A stretch of 64,000 nt of DNA from Streptomyces canus (GTDB lineage: Bacteria > Actinomycetota > Actinomycetes > Streptomycetales > Streptomycetaceae): contig NZ_CP107989.1 of NCBI RefSeq assembly GCF_041435015.1, forward strand, positions 434,001 to 498,000. Reading direction: 5' to 3'. Below are positions 24,585-33,167 of this stretch, in pieces. The stretch's first letter is position 1. Each line of letters begins with the position of its first letter. A program made the translations under genes and the position numbers. Under the pieces are notes generated by a model. The model was given only the letters and a program-made list of their open reading frames with translations, had not been told where the DNA came from and did no database searches.

Positions 24585-27098
24585 TCAGTCTTCCGTCGGG
24601 ATCCGTCTACGCTGCGGCAGCACGTCGAGGGGTTCGTGGTCGGTCGGGGGAACGTCACGCCGGACCATCCGGGACTGGCGCTGGAAGGCACCGATCGTCG
24701 CGCCGGAGCGGGCGGGTGCGGACCGCCGGTCCGGTGCCGGCTCCTCGGGCGAAGGCGCCCCCAGGCCGGCGGCCGGGTCCCGCAGTTCGTCGGCGAGACT
24801 GGCCAGCCGCACCCGTTTGGGCAGCGGTTGCACATCCGGGGCGACATCCACGCGCAGGGTGCCGTTCCCCCGCGGCGCGCCGGCCGTCTGCGACACCGGG
24901 TGGGGGCGCGGCGGCCGGGTCCACACATCACTCGCGGGGGCCGTGGCTTCGAGCGGACCAACCCGGCCGGTCACCAGGGTGTCCGCGTCCGGAGCCAACC
25001 CGTGCTCCACGCCGGGCGCGTCCGCGACGGCCACCTCGGGGGGCGGCGGCCAGGCGGCGTCGGCTGATTCGGGTGGGGGCCCGGTCCGCCCGGGAGCCTC
25101 GACGACGAGTTCGTCGGGGATGAGGACGACGACCCGGGTGCCGCCGAACGAGGAGGGCCGCAGTTCCACCTGGATGTCGAGGGCACGCGCCAGCCGGGCC
25201 ACCACATAGAGGCCGAGCCTGACGTCGTCCGCCCGGGACATGACGTCCATGCGGGGCGGCTCGGTCATCAGCCGGTTGGCCTCGTCGTACTGCTCGGGGT
25301 CCATGCCCACGCCGCGGTCCTCGATCTCCACCGCGAGACCGCGTCCCACTCGGGCGGCGTACACCTCAACGGGCGTCGGTGGCCTGGAGAAACCCACCGC
25401 GTTCTCCATGAGTTCGGCCAGCACATGGATCACCAGGCCGACGGCGCGCTCGGCCAGCCACACCCGGTCCTCGACGTCGATCTGGATCCGCCGGTAGTCC
25501 TGCACCTCGCTCTGCGCGGAGCGCAGCACATCCAGCAGCAGGACGGGCTTGCGCCAGCGTCGCTGCGGCTGGCCGCCTCCGAGGATCACCAGGTTCTCCT
25601 CGTAGCGCCGCAGCCTGGCGGTCAGATGGTCGAGGTCGAACAGGCCTTCAAGGACCTCGGGATCCTCGTGCCGGCGCTCCAGCTCACTGAGCTTCTTCAT
25701 CTGCAGGCCGATGAGCAGCTGGGTACGCCGGGCGATGCGCTGGAGCAGCTTCTCGAAGCCGCGGAACTGTGAGACCTGGGCCATCGTCGTGTCCAGGGCG
25801 CTGTGGCGCGCGAGGTTCAGCGCCTGGCCCAGCTGGCCCAGTTCGTCGTCGCCGTGCTGGATCGCGGGGAGTTCGGCGTCCAGGTCGACGACGTCTCCGC
25901 TGCGCAGGCGTTCGACCACGGCCGGCATGCGGGTCTGCAGGTCCAGGGCGGCGACGCGCAGCGCGGAGATCCGGCGGCGCAGCGTCCGGGTGAGCACCGC
26001 GCTGATCAGGACGACCACGAGCACCGCCACCGCGCCCATCACGCTGGTGACGATCAGCCGCCGCACCAACGCGTTCAGTTCTTTCTCGGTGGCCGCCGTC
26101 AGGGTCACGGAGTAGGCGGTGTTGAGCTGCTGGAGCTGGGCGGCGACCGGCCCGACGCTGTCGCTCCACGTCGTGCCGAGTCCCTTGGAGAACGTGTCCG
26201 CGTCTCCCCCGGAGCCGGAGCCCGACAGGACGTTCTGCTCGGCCGTCGTCTTCTGCTTCCACGCGCCGCCCGCCATCAACTTCCGGTAGAGCGCGGCCTG
26301 ATCGGCCGGGACGAGGGGCACGATCTTGTTGTCGTAGAGGAAGCGCTGGGAGCCGATCCATCCGGCGAGCTGACCGCGTTCGGTGGCGGAGAGCCGTCCG
26401 GTCACCGAGCCGCGGGTGAAGAGCGCGTTCTCCCGCGAGATCATCTCCATGCCCCAGACCGAGTCGATGGCCGGCCGGGCGAGGTAGTCGATGTTGGGCA
26501 GACCGACATGGCTCAAGGTGGTGAACAGGTTCAACTGGCTGGAGATGAGGCTCGTGTAGCGGTCGAACGTCTGCTGCTGCGAGGCGGTCCGCTGGTCCAC
26601 CCCCGCCCGGTAGTCGGCCAGTTTCCGCAGGTTCCTGCCCACCTGGACGACGTTGGCACGGATGTCGTCGGGGGCGCTCCAGCCGCTGTCGGGCAGTTCC
26701 TGGACGGTCGTGACGTCGGCGTCGGTGCGGCTGCGCTGCGCGCGCAACGCCTTCTGGTAGCCCTCGGGATCGGCCAACTCCGCGCCGCTGAGCCGGCGTT
26801 CCTCCTGGAGGTCGAAGAAGGCCGCCATGATCGGACGTGCCGCCGCGTTGGAGGCGGCGTTGCGGTCCTTCTGCGTCCGCCACTCCGTGTAGAGCTGCGC
26901 GGAACTCGCCAGCCACAGGGCCACGAGGGTCACGCTGGGCACCAGAGCCAGGATCAGCAGGACCGTGCGGAGTGACGGTTGTCGCCGGGCTCCGCTGCCG
27001 CTGACCCTGGGGCCTTGTCTCTTCGACGCACGCGCGTGCACTGCCACTGAGGTCCCCAGCGATGCTCCAAGTGACAGGCCGCTCCGATGGGCCCGCAC
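24585..27098 (-). CDS. cvnA: Conservon sensor-kinase-like protein (CvnA)
   Basis: Membrane protein of about 837 aa. A transmembrane segment lies near residues 43-68, then an extracellular nitrate/sulfonate-sensing-like helical domain (about 70-325), a second transmembrane segment (about 340-365) and a cytoplasmic linker. A histidine-kinase ATPase domain follows with HVLAELMENAVGFSRP (N box) and EDRGVGMDPEQYDEAN (G1). The Pro/Ala-rich tail is disordered. It starts the cvnABCD operon. The GTG at 27098 is the longest start; a more internal GTG is possible. Its presence inside the island suggests a sensing role, untested. Confidence 0.88.
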   Translation of the reverse strand: MRAHRSGLSLGASLGTSVAVHARASKRQGPRVSGSGARRQPSLRTVLLILALVPSVTLVALWLASSAQLYTEWRTQKDRNAASNAAARPIMAAFFDLQEERRLSGAELADPEGYQKALRAQRSRTDADVTTVQELPDSGWSAPDDIRANVVQVGRNLRKLADYRAGVDQRTASQQQTFDRYTSLISSQLNLFTTLSHVGLPNIDYLARPAIDSVWGMEMISRENALFTRGSVTGRLSATERGQLAGWIGSQRFLYDNKIVPLVPADQAALYRKLMAGGAWKQKTTAEQNVLSGSGSGGDADTFSKGLGTTWSDSVGPVAAQLQQLNTAYSVTLTAATEKELNALVRRLIVTSVMGAVAVLVVVLISAVLTRTLRRRISALRVAALDLQTRMPAVVERLRSGDVVDLDAELPAIQHGDDELGQLGQALNLARHSALDTTMAQVSQFRGFEKLLQRIARRTQLLIGLQMKKLSELERRHEDPEVLEGLFDLDHLTARLRRYEENLVILGGGQPQRRWRKPVLLLDVLRSAQSEVQDYRRIQIDVEDRVWLAERAVGLVIHVLAELMENAVGFSRPPTPVEVYAARVGRGLAVEIEDRGVGMDPEQYDEANRLMTEPPRMDVMSRADDVRLGLYVVARLARALDIQVELRPSSFGGTRVVVLIPDELVVEAPGRTGPPPESADAAWPPPPEVAVADAPGVEHGLAPDADTLVTGRVGPLEATAPASDVWTRPPRPHPVSQTAGAPRGNGTLRVDVAPDVQPLPKRVRLASLADELRDPAAGLGAPSPEEPAPDRRSAPARSGATIGAFQRQSRMVRRDVPPTDHEPLDVLPQRRRIPTED

Positions 27099-27114
27099 GA
27101 TGACGCGCCGATGC

Positions 27115-27147
27115 TATCCATGGATACCGCTATCTAAATACACTTAG
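27115..27147. promoter_or_regulatory. Palindrome and weak island element F upstream of cvnA
   Basis: A perfect 12-bp palindrome TATCCATGGATA (27115-27126) is followed by CTATCTAAATACACTTAG (27130-27147), whose CTAA and TTAG ends are inverted. This AT-rich stretch separates cvnA from the upstream DUF35 gene and is the probable cvn promoter. It resembles the island element only loosely. Confidence 0.35.
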
Positions 27148-27187
27148 AGCACTAAACTTTCACCATCATCGGTTTCCACCGACGCGG

Positions 27188-27583
27188 TCAGCGCTCCGGC
27201 ACGAAGCAGGGCAGCGTGATCTCGTCCGTGAGGGGCCGGAAGTCGACGCGAACGCGCATACCGATGGCGACGGCGTCCGGATCCCCGGCGTCCACGTGGG
27301 AGAGCAGGGAGCCGCCGCCGTCGAGGTCGATCACGGCGAGCGCGAAGGGCGTGTCGAAGCCGGGGCCGGGGGCGCGGTGGACCACGGTCACCGAGTAGAC
27401 GGTCCCGCGGCCGACACTGGGCACGTACCGCCAGTCCAGCGCCATGCACCCGGGGCAGGCGGGCTCGGGGACGAAGAAGCGCAGGTCACAGCTCGGGCAG
27501 TAGGGGACGACCAGGTCGCCGCGCCGGGCCGCGTCCCAGAACGGTTCGGACAGTTCGGTGGGGACGGGTACGGGCCGGCTCAT
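27188..27583 (-). CDS. DUF35 OB-fold zinc-ribbon protein, partner of thiolase-fold enzyme
   Basis: Protein of 131 aa with an N-terminal zinc ribbon (CPSCDLRFFVPEPACPGC, two CxxC knuckles) and a C-terminal OB fold (GRGTVYSVTVVHRAP, FALAVIDLDGGG). DUF35 proteins are required partners of thiolase-fold aldolases such as Ltp2 in steroid side-chain cleavage. Its ATG overlaps the stop of the thiolase-like gene (ATGA), which supports a complex. A second such pair is at 45213-46816. Confidence 0.87.
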   Translation of the reverse strand: MSRPVPVPTELSEPFWDAARRGDLVVPYCPSCDLRFFVPEPACPGCMALDWRYVPSVGRGTVYSVTVVHRAPGPGFDTPFALAVIDLDGGGSLLSHVDAGDPDAVAIGMRVRVDFRPLTDEITLPCFVPER

Positions 27584-28731
27584 CGCGCTCTCCCCAACAG
27601 GCTCATCTCGTAGTGCTGGGCCCCGGATCCGGCGTTCCCGACGACCGCCAGCTCGGCGCCCTCGACCTGGTGCACGGCGGTGCCGCGCAACTGCCGTACG
27701 GCCTCGACGACTTTGAGCGTCATCTGCTGTGTCCCGTTCCAGGCGTACGACAGACAGCCCCCGTCGGGATTGACGGGATGCTTGCCGCCCACGGCGATGG
27801 CACCGCTGGCCGCCAGTGGTCCGCCCTCGCCCTCGCCGCACAGGCCGAGCGTCTCCAACTGCCGGATGATCTCGAAGGAGTTGGGGTCGTACAGGGAGAA
27901 CACGTCCACGTCGTGCGGGCCGACGCCCGCCATGGCGTAGGCGCGGGTCGCGGCGTCCAGGCCGAGCTGCCCGACTTCGCGGTACAGCGCCGGGTTGGCG
28001 TATGCGGCCTGGTGGTACTCCATGCCGCCGCCCAGGACGGCGACGGCGGGGTGCGGCAGGTCGCGGGCCCGCTCGGCGGTGGTCACCACGAGTGCGGCGC
28101 CGCCCTCGCCGACGATGCAGCAGTCCAGCAGGTGGAAGGGCGTGGCCACCATCCGCGAGGCGAGGACGTCGTCGGCGGTGTACGGGCCGCGCCCGTACAT
28201 CATCGCCTCCGGGTTGGTGGTGCCGTTGTTGCGGATGGTGGCGGCGACCTCGGCGAGCTGGCGGGAGGTCGTGCCGTACTCGTGCATGTGCCGTGCCGCC
28301 ACCAGCGCGAACTGGGCGACGACATAGCTGCCCCACACGTCGGCGAACTCCAGGGGCACACCGGCTCCGACGGGACCGGCGCCGCGCGAGACCAGCTTGC
28401 AGCCGCCGACGACGACGGTGTCCGCGAATCCGGCTCTGATGGCGGCGGCCGCTTTCAGCAGGCCCCGTGAGCCGGCGTTGTCGAGCATCGAGTCGCTGGT
28501 CCAGCGCAGGTCCCGGCCGAGCATCCGCGCCCAGGAGCTGCCCTCGCCGGGTACGCCGCCGGGGCCGGGCCAGTCGACCTGAGCACCGTCCACGTCGGCT
28601 GGGGTCAGTCCGGCGTCCGCGATCGCGCCGCGTACCGCTTCGAGGGCGAGGTCCATGGCGTCGCGGTCGGGCAGTGTCAGCGCCTGTTCGGTGGCGTGCA
28701 CGCCGACGACGACGGGTTGGCGGTCGTTCAC
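27580..28731 (-). CDS. Thiolase-fold protein lacking the canonical catalytic Cys/His (Ltp-type)
   Basis: Protein of 383 aa with a thiolase/lipid-transfer-protein fold: ALEAVRGAIADAGLTPADVDG, LYDPNSFEIIRQLETLG and HPVNPDGGCLSYAWNGTQQM. The nucleophile loop reads DNAGSRGLLKA where thiolases have a Cys, and the GHPxGAxG His motif is replaced by SYAWNGTQQ. That pattern fits Ltp-type retro-aldolases rather than beta-ketothiolases. The GTG start is 4 bp after the ligase stop. It is coupled to the DUF35 gene. Confidence 0.83.
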   Translation of the reverse strand: MNDRQPVVVGVHATEQALTLPDRDAMDLALEAVRGAIADAGLTPADVDGAQVDWPGPGGVPGEGSSWARMLGRDLRWTSDSMLDNAGSRGLLKAAAAIRAGFADTVVVGGCKLVSRGAGPVGAGVPLEFADVWGSYVVAQFALVAARHMHEYGTTSRQLAEVAATIRNNGTTNPEAMMYGRGPYTADDVLASRMVATPFHLLDCCIVGEGGAALVVTTAERARDLPHPAVAVLGGGMEYHQAAYANPALYREVGQLGLDAATRAYAMAGVGPHDVDVFSLYDPNSFEIIRQLETLGLCGEGEGGPLAASGAIAVGGKHPVNPDGGCLSYAWNGTQQMTLKVVEAVRQLRGTAVHQVEGAELAVVGNAGSGAQHYEMSLLGRAR

Positions 28732-28735
28732 GAGG

Positions 28736-30310
28736 TCACCGCCCCGCGCCGAGCTGGTCGCCGCCGGGATAGCCGCCCCCGCCGAAGCGCTCGTCGAGCA
28801 CCTCGTAGTCCTTGGCGTAGTCCTTCGTGCGCGGCAGAGCCTCGATGAACTCGACCGTCTTCGGCTTCTTGTACGAGGCGATCCGTGCCCGGCAGTGCTC
28901 GATGACGTCCTCCGCGGTGATCGGCTCGGCGCCCGGCTGGAGCACCACGACGGCCTTGACGTCCTGCGCCCAGCGCTCGTTGGGCACACCGATCACGGCC
29001 GCCTCCTTCACTGCGGGGTGGGACTCGATGCAGTTCTCCACCTCGGCCGGGAAGATGTTCTCGGCGGCGGACTTGAGCATGCGGGTCGTCGTCCCTAGGA
29101 AGCTGATCGTGCCGTCGGCCTCGCGTCGGCCGAGGTCGGTGGTGTGCCACCAGCCGAAGCGGAAGCGTTCCTCGTTGATCTCGGGCCGGTTCCAGTAGCC
29201 GAGGTGCACGAGGTCGCCGCGGACACAGATCTCGCCCGCCTCGCCGGCCGCGCACTCCGTGCCGGTGCCGTCCAGGACGCGTACGGCGGTGAAGGGGCCG
29301 GGGCGTCCCGCGTTGCCGGTGCCCGCGCCGCCGTAGGCGCCGGTCACCGCGAAGCCCGTCACCTCGGTCTGCCCGTAACCGCGGCCCATGCCGCCGCCGT
29401 TGCGGGTGAAACGGCTCTCATCGGTGGGGACGGTGCCTTGCCACAGTGGTGCGGCGACGCTCGCGCGCAGGTGGGAGAGGTCGTGGCCGGCCTCGCGGTT
29501 CAGCGCGACGAGCTGGGCGATGGTCGGAGGCATCAGGTAGGCGTGCGTGCACTTCTCGTCCGCCAGAAGCGGGAGCAGTTCCTCGGCGACCACGCGGCGC
29601 ACGACCACGTTCTTGCCGCCGTGGACGAAGGCCGGGACGCCCCAGAACTGGTAGTTGCCGATGTGGAACATGGGCCCGGCGCCGAGGAAGGACGTCTCCG
29701 TGCCGATGTCCCCCATCCAGGCGGCGCTCGCGCCCATGGCGAGCAGGTTGCGATGCGAGAGCATCGAGCCGGACTGCCGACCGGAGATAGCCGCGGTGTA
29801 GATCACCAGGAGCGCCGCGTCGGGGTCGACCTCGGCGACGGGGTCCTCGGGTGAGCCCGAAGCCAGGAAGGACTCGTAGGAGTCGGCGCCCTCGGAGTCG
29901 TGACGCAGCCACAACGCCCGCTGGTCGCTGGCGAGTTCGGCCCGTGCCTTGGCTACCGTGTCGCCGATCTCCTCGTCCTGCCAGACGACGACCTTGGGGT
30001 CGAAGTCCTCGACGGCGAAGGCCATCTCGGGGGCGGCCCAGCGCCAGTAGCCGGGACAGACCATGGCGCCGATCTTCGCGGCGGCGCCGAGCAGCTCCCA
30101 GATCCGGAAGGAGTTCTGGCCCAGCCACAGGATGCGGTCGCCGGAGCCGACGCCCGCGTCCGTGAGGGCGCCTGCCAGGCGGTTGGTGCGCTCGTCCAAC
30201 TGGGGCCAGGTCAGCCGGACGTCGCCGTCGACGAGGGCGACTCCGTCGGGGAAGGACCTTCGGTGCTCACGGATGATGTCGCCGAACGTCAGGCGGCGGG
30301 CGGAATGCAT
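28736..30310 (-). CDS. Acyl-CoA synthetase with variant phosphate-binding loop
   Basis: ANL-family ligase of 524 aa. The usual YTSGTTGxPKG loop is YTAAISGRQSG at 171-181, yet later motifs remain: GYGQTEVTGFAV (A5), WWHTTDLGRRE (A7), TTRMLKSAAENIFPAEVE (A8) and the C-terminal Lys region LPRTKDYAKDYEVL. Actinobacterial FadD proteins with a YTAAF-like loop exist, so it is probably active. It sits between the aldehyde dehydrogenase and the thiolase-like gene. It may activate the acid made by the aldehyde dehydrogenase. Confidence 0.83.
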   Translation of the reverse strand: MHSARRLTFGDIIREHRRSFPDGVALVDGDVRLTWPQLDERTNRLAGALTDAGVGSGDRILWLGQNSFRIWELLGAAAKIGAMVCPGYWRWAAPEMAFAVEDFDPKVVVWQDEEIGDTVAKARAELASDQRALWLRHDSEGADSYESFLASGSPEDPVAEVDPDAALLVIYTAAISGRQSGSMLSHRNLLAMGASAAWMGDIGTETSFLGAGPMFHIGNYQFWGVPAFVHGGKNVVVRRVVAEELLPLLADEKCTHAYLMPPTIAQLVALNREAGHDLSHLRASVAAPLWQGTVPTDESRFTRNGGGMGRGYGQTEVTGFAVTGAYGGAGTGNAGRPGPFTAVRVLDGTGTECAAGEAGEICVRGDLVHLGYWNRPEINEERFRFGWWHTTDLGRREADGTISFLGTTTRMLKSAAENIFPAEVENCIESHPAVKEAAVIGVPNERWAQDVKAVVVLQPGAEPITAEDVIEHCRARIASYKKPKTVEFIEALPRTKDYAKDYEVLDERFGGGGYPGGDQLGAGR

Positions 30311-30346
30311 GCTGCTGGCTCCAAAGGCTCGGAGAGGTGGGGGCCG

Positions 30347-31837
30347 TCAGACGCGGCCGATGCCGACGCCCTTCACGTTGATGAACTCGTCCAGACCGGC
30401 CTTGCCGCCCTCCCGCCCGAACCCACTCATGCCCACGCCGCCGAAGGGCGTCGCGGGCGAAGTGATCGGATTCGGGCCGGGGTTGACGTAGACCGTCCCG
30501 GCCTTCAAGCGCGGCACCAGGCGGTTGACGCGCGCGATGTCACGGGACTGGATGTAGGCGGACAGGCCGTACTCGCTGTCGTTCGCCAGGGCGACGGCCT
30601 GGTCCTCGGTGTCGAACGGGGTGATGGCCAGGACCGGTCCGAAGACCTCCTGCTGGGCGAGGTCGCTGCGGTTGTCGACGTCCGCGAAGACGGTCGGGGT
30701 CACGAAGTAGCCGTCGGATGCGATGCGTTCACCGCCGTACACGAGCCGGCCCGCACCGTCCTCGACCGCCTTGTCGACCATGCCCTGGACGCGGTCGCGG
30801 GCGGCTTCGTTGATGAGGGGACCGATGTACGTCGTCGGGTCGAGCGGGTCGCCCACGGGCAGGTGGGCGATCACCCCGGTGACCCGCGCGATGACCTCGT
30901 CGTAGATCGCGCGCTCCACCAGCAGCCGGGTGGGCAGTGCGCAGCCCTGCCCGGTGTTGCTCATGGCGAAGGCGGCGCAGTACGGGACGACGGTGTCCAG
31001 GTCGGTGTCGGCGAAGAGCAGGTTGGCTGACTTGCCGCCGAGCTCGAACACGACCGGCTTGAGGCTGAGGGCCGCGTCGGCCATGATGCGGCGCGCGGTG
31101 GCGGGGCCGCCGGTGAAAGAGATCTTGTCGACGCCGGGGTGGGTCACCAGTGCCGATCCCGCGTCGCCGAGCCCGGTGACGACGTTGATGACGCCCTCGG
31201 GGATGCCGGCCTCGTGAGCCAGGTCGGCAAAGAGCAGCGCGGAGAACGGCGTGGACTCGGCCGGTTTGATGACCACGGTGTTGCCTGCGGCGAGCGACGG
31301 CGGGACCTTCATCGCCAGCGAGAGCGCGGGCGAGTTCCAGGTGATGATGTGGCCGATGACGCCGTACGGCTCGGGGATGGTGTACTCGATGTTCTCGTGC
31401 GGGCTGTAGGCGGCGCCGACCATGCCCTCGATCTTGTCGGCCCAGCCGGCGTAGTACTCGGTCCACTCGGCGACGTGCGGTCCGACGTTCTCCGCCCACC
31501 CTCCGATGCACACGCCGTTCTCCAGCGGGCAGATCGCCGCGAAGTCGGGGATGTGGTCGCGCAGCAGCCCGGCGAAGCGGGTGAGCAGCCGACGGCGCTC
31601 CGCGGGGCGCATGGTGCCCCACACCGCGAAGGCCTGGCGGGCGGCCGCCACCGCCTGGTCCACCTCGGTGGGTCCGGCGAGCGGGATGTGCGCCTGGATG
31701 AGGCCGGTGGCCGGGTTGCGGTGCTCGTAGAGTCCGCCGCTGGTGTCGGTGACGTCCTTGCCGCCGATGACCAAACGCGGCTGCGGCAGGTCGTGCTCCG
31801 CTCTGTCCTGGTGCAGCTTCACATCGACCGTGACCAC
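30347..31837 (-). CDS. Aldehyde dehydrogenase
   Basis: NAD(P)-dependent aldehyde dehydrogenase of 496 aa. It shows the cofactor site ITWNSPALSLAMKVPPSLAAGN, the general-base Glu in VFELGGKSANL and the catalytic Cys in NTGQGCALPTRL; the C-terminal PFGGVGMSGFGREGG is also typical. The GTG start has AGGAGG 5 nt upstream. It is the first gene of a four-gene operon (aldehyde dehydrogenase, ligase, thiolase-fold, DUF35), which suggests aldehyde to acid to acyl-CoA to cleavage. A 10-bp-arm palindrome lies just upstream. Confidence 0.92.
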   Translation of the reverse strand: MVTVDVKLHQDRAEHDLPQPRLVIGGKDVTDTSGGLYEHRNPATGLIQAHIPLAGPTEVDQAVAAARQAFAVWGTMRPAERRRLLTRFAGLLRDHIPDFAAICPLENGVCIGGWAENVGPHVAEWTEYYAGWADKIEGMVGAAYSPHENIEYTIPEPYGVIGHIITWNSPALSLAMKVPPSLAAGNTVVIKPAESTPFSALLFADLAHEAGIPEGVINVVTGLGDAGSALVTHPGVDKISFTGGPATARRIMADAALSLKPVVFELGGKSANLLFADTDLDTVVPYCAAFAMSNTGQGCALPTRLLVERAIYDEVIARVTGVIAHLPVGDPLDPTTYIGPLINEAARDRVQGMVDKAVEDGAGRLVYGGERIASDGYFVTPTVFADVDNRSDLAQQEVFGPVLAITPFDTEDQAVALANDSEYGLSAYIQSRDIARVNRLVPRLKAGTVYVNPGPNPITSPATPFGGVGMSGFGREGGKAGLDEFINVKGVGIGRV

Positions 31838-31876
31838 GGGTACCTCCTAGAGACCGCGCAGCACTGCGCACATCCA

Positions 31877-31904
31877 GGCTAAATAGCTAACCTATTTAGC
31901 CAAG
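31877..31904. promoter_or_regulatory. Island regulatory element G with perfect 10-bp inverted repeat
   Basis: GGCTAAATAG, a 5-nt spacer CTAAC, then CTATTTAGCC form a perfect inverted repeat at 31877-31901. The same stretch contains TAACCTATTTAGCCAAG (31888-31904), a copy of the island element. It is 40-67 bp before the aldehyde dehydrogenase start, a normal operator position. Confidence 0.6.
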
Positions 31905-31939
31905 GTAGTCAATAAGTTCAGGACACTCCCGACCGTGAC

Positions 31940-33082
31940 CTACAGGCCCAGCGACCGCCCGATGATCTCCAGCATGATCTCCGAGGTTCCGCCGAAGACC
32001 CGCTGCACCCGGCTGTCGCGCCAGATGCGCGCGATCTCGTACTCGTTGACGTAGCCGTAGCCGCCGAAGAGCTGCATGCAGCGGTCGATGACCTCCCAGC
32101 CGGTCTCGGAGGTCCAGTACTTGGCGGCGGCGGCCTCGTCGGCGGTCAGCTCGCCCTGGAGAAGGGCCATGATGCAGCCGTCCACGTACACGCGGGCGGC
32201 GTTCAGCTTGGCCCTGATACCGGCGAGCGCGAACCTGTTGGCCTGGAACTCCCCGATGGGCTGCCCGAAGGCCGTACGGGTCTTGGCGTAGTCGAGCGCC
32301 AGCACGTAGGCCCGCTCTGCGGCCGCCAGGGAGGAGACGGCGATGGCGAGCCGTTCCGTGGGGAGGTTTCCCATCATGTGGTAGAAACCGCGGCCCTCCT
32401 CTCCGATGAGGTTCTCGGCCGGGACCCGGACCTCGTGGAAGAAGAGCTCGGCTGTGTCCTGGGCCTTCATGCCGACCTTGTCGAGCTTGCGTCCGCGCTC
32501 GAAGCCCTCGGCTCCGCGCTCGACGACGATCAGGCTGATGCCCTTATGGCCGGCCGCCGGGTCGGTCTTGCAGGCGACGATGACCAGGTCGGCCAGGATG
32601 CCGTTGGTGATGAAGGTCTTGGAGCCGTCGATCACCCACTCGTCGCCGTGGCGGCGGGCGGTGGTGCGGATGGCCTTGAGGTCGGACCCGGCGGACGGCT
32701 CCGACAGCGCGAGCGCGCAGATCGTCTCGCCGCTGATGACACCGGGCAGCCAGCGGGCCTTCTGCTCAGGTGTCGTGAGGTTCATCAAATAGGGCGGGAG
32801 GACGTCGTTCTGCAGCCCGAGCCCGATGCCGACCGAGCTGGTGGCCGCCATCTCCTCGGCCATGATCGCGTTGTAGCGGAAATCCCGGATGCCCTGGCCG
32901 CCGTACTCCTCCGGGAACTGCCAGCCGATGAGTCCGGCCTTGCCCGCCGCCGCCCACGCGGCCCGGCTCACCTGCCCGTCGCGCTCCCACTGCTCGGCGT
33001 ACGGGGCGCATTCGCGCAGGTAGAAGGTGCGGGCGGTCTCGCGGAACAGCTCATGTTCCTCGGTGAAGATCGTTCGGCGCAT
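31940..33082 (-). CDS. Acyl-CoA dehydrogenase
   Basis: Acyl-CoA dehydrogenase of 380 aa with ALSEPSAGSDLKAIRT, SKTFITNGILADLVIV, and the C-terminal QLFGGYGYVNEYEIARIWRD and VFGGTSEIMLEIIGRSLGL. The Glu position of MCAD-type enzymes is Gly (FGGTSE), so the base probably lies on the helix used by long-chain/isovaleryl types. The ATG at 33082 has GGAG 8 nt upstream; the GTG at 33094 overlaps that site. It is monocistronic and diverges from the SDR operon across element H. Confidence 0.88.
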   Translation of the reverse strand: MRRTIFTEEHELFRETARTFYLRECAPYAEQWERDGQVSRAAWAAAGKAGLIGWQFPEEYGGQGIRDFRYNAIMAEEMAATSSVGIGLGLQNDVLPPYLMNLTTPEQKARWLPGVISGETICALALSEPSAGSDLKAIRTTARRHGDEWVIDGSKTFITNGILADLVIVACKTDPAAGHKGISLIVVERGAEGFERGRKLDKVGMKAQDTAELFFHEVRVPAENLIGEEGRGFYHMMGNLPTERLAIAVSSLAAAERAYVLALDYAKTRTAFGQPIGEFQANRFALAGIRAKLNAARVYVDGCIMALLQGELTADEAAAAKYWTSETGWEVIDRCMQLFGGYGYVNEYEIARIWRDSRVQRVFGGTSEIMLEIIGRSLGL

Positions 33083-33110
33083 GCTCGACTCCACTCACAC
33101 ATCTCGCTTA

Positions 33111-33127
33111 TTTAGCTGAAGTAGTTA
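33111..33127 (-). promoter_or_regulatory. Island regulatory element H (divergent promoter)
   Basis: The minus strand reads TAACTACTTCAGCTAAA, matching element A at most positions. It lies between the divergent acyl-CoA dehydrogenase gene and the six-gene rightward operon starting at 33168, so one site could regulate both. Confidence 0.5.
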
Positions 33128-33167
33128 TACGATAGCGCTGTATCGGGACCTGGGCGAGGGAGGGCGC

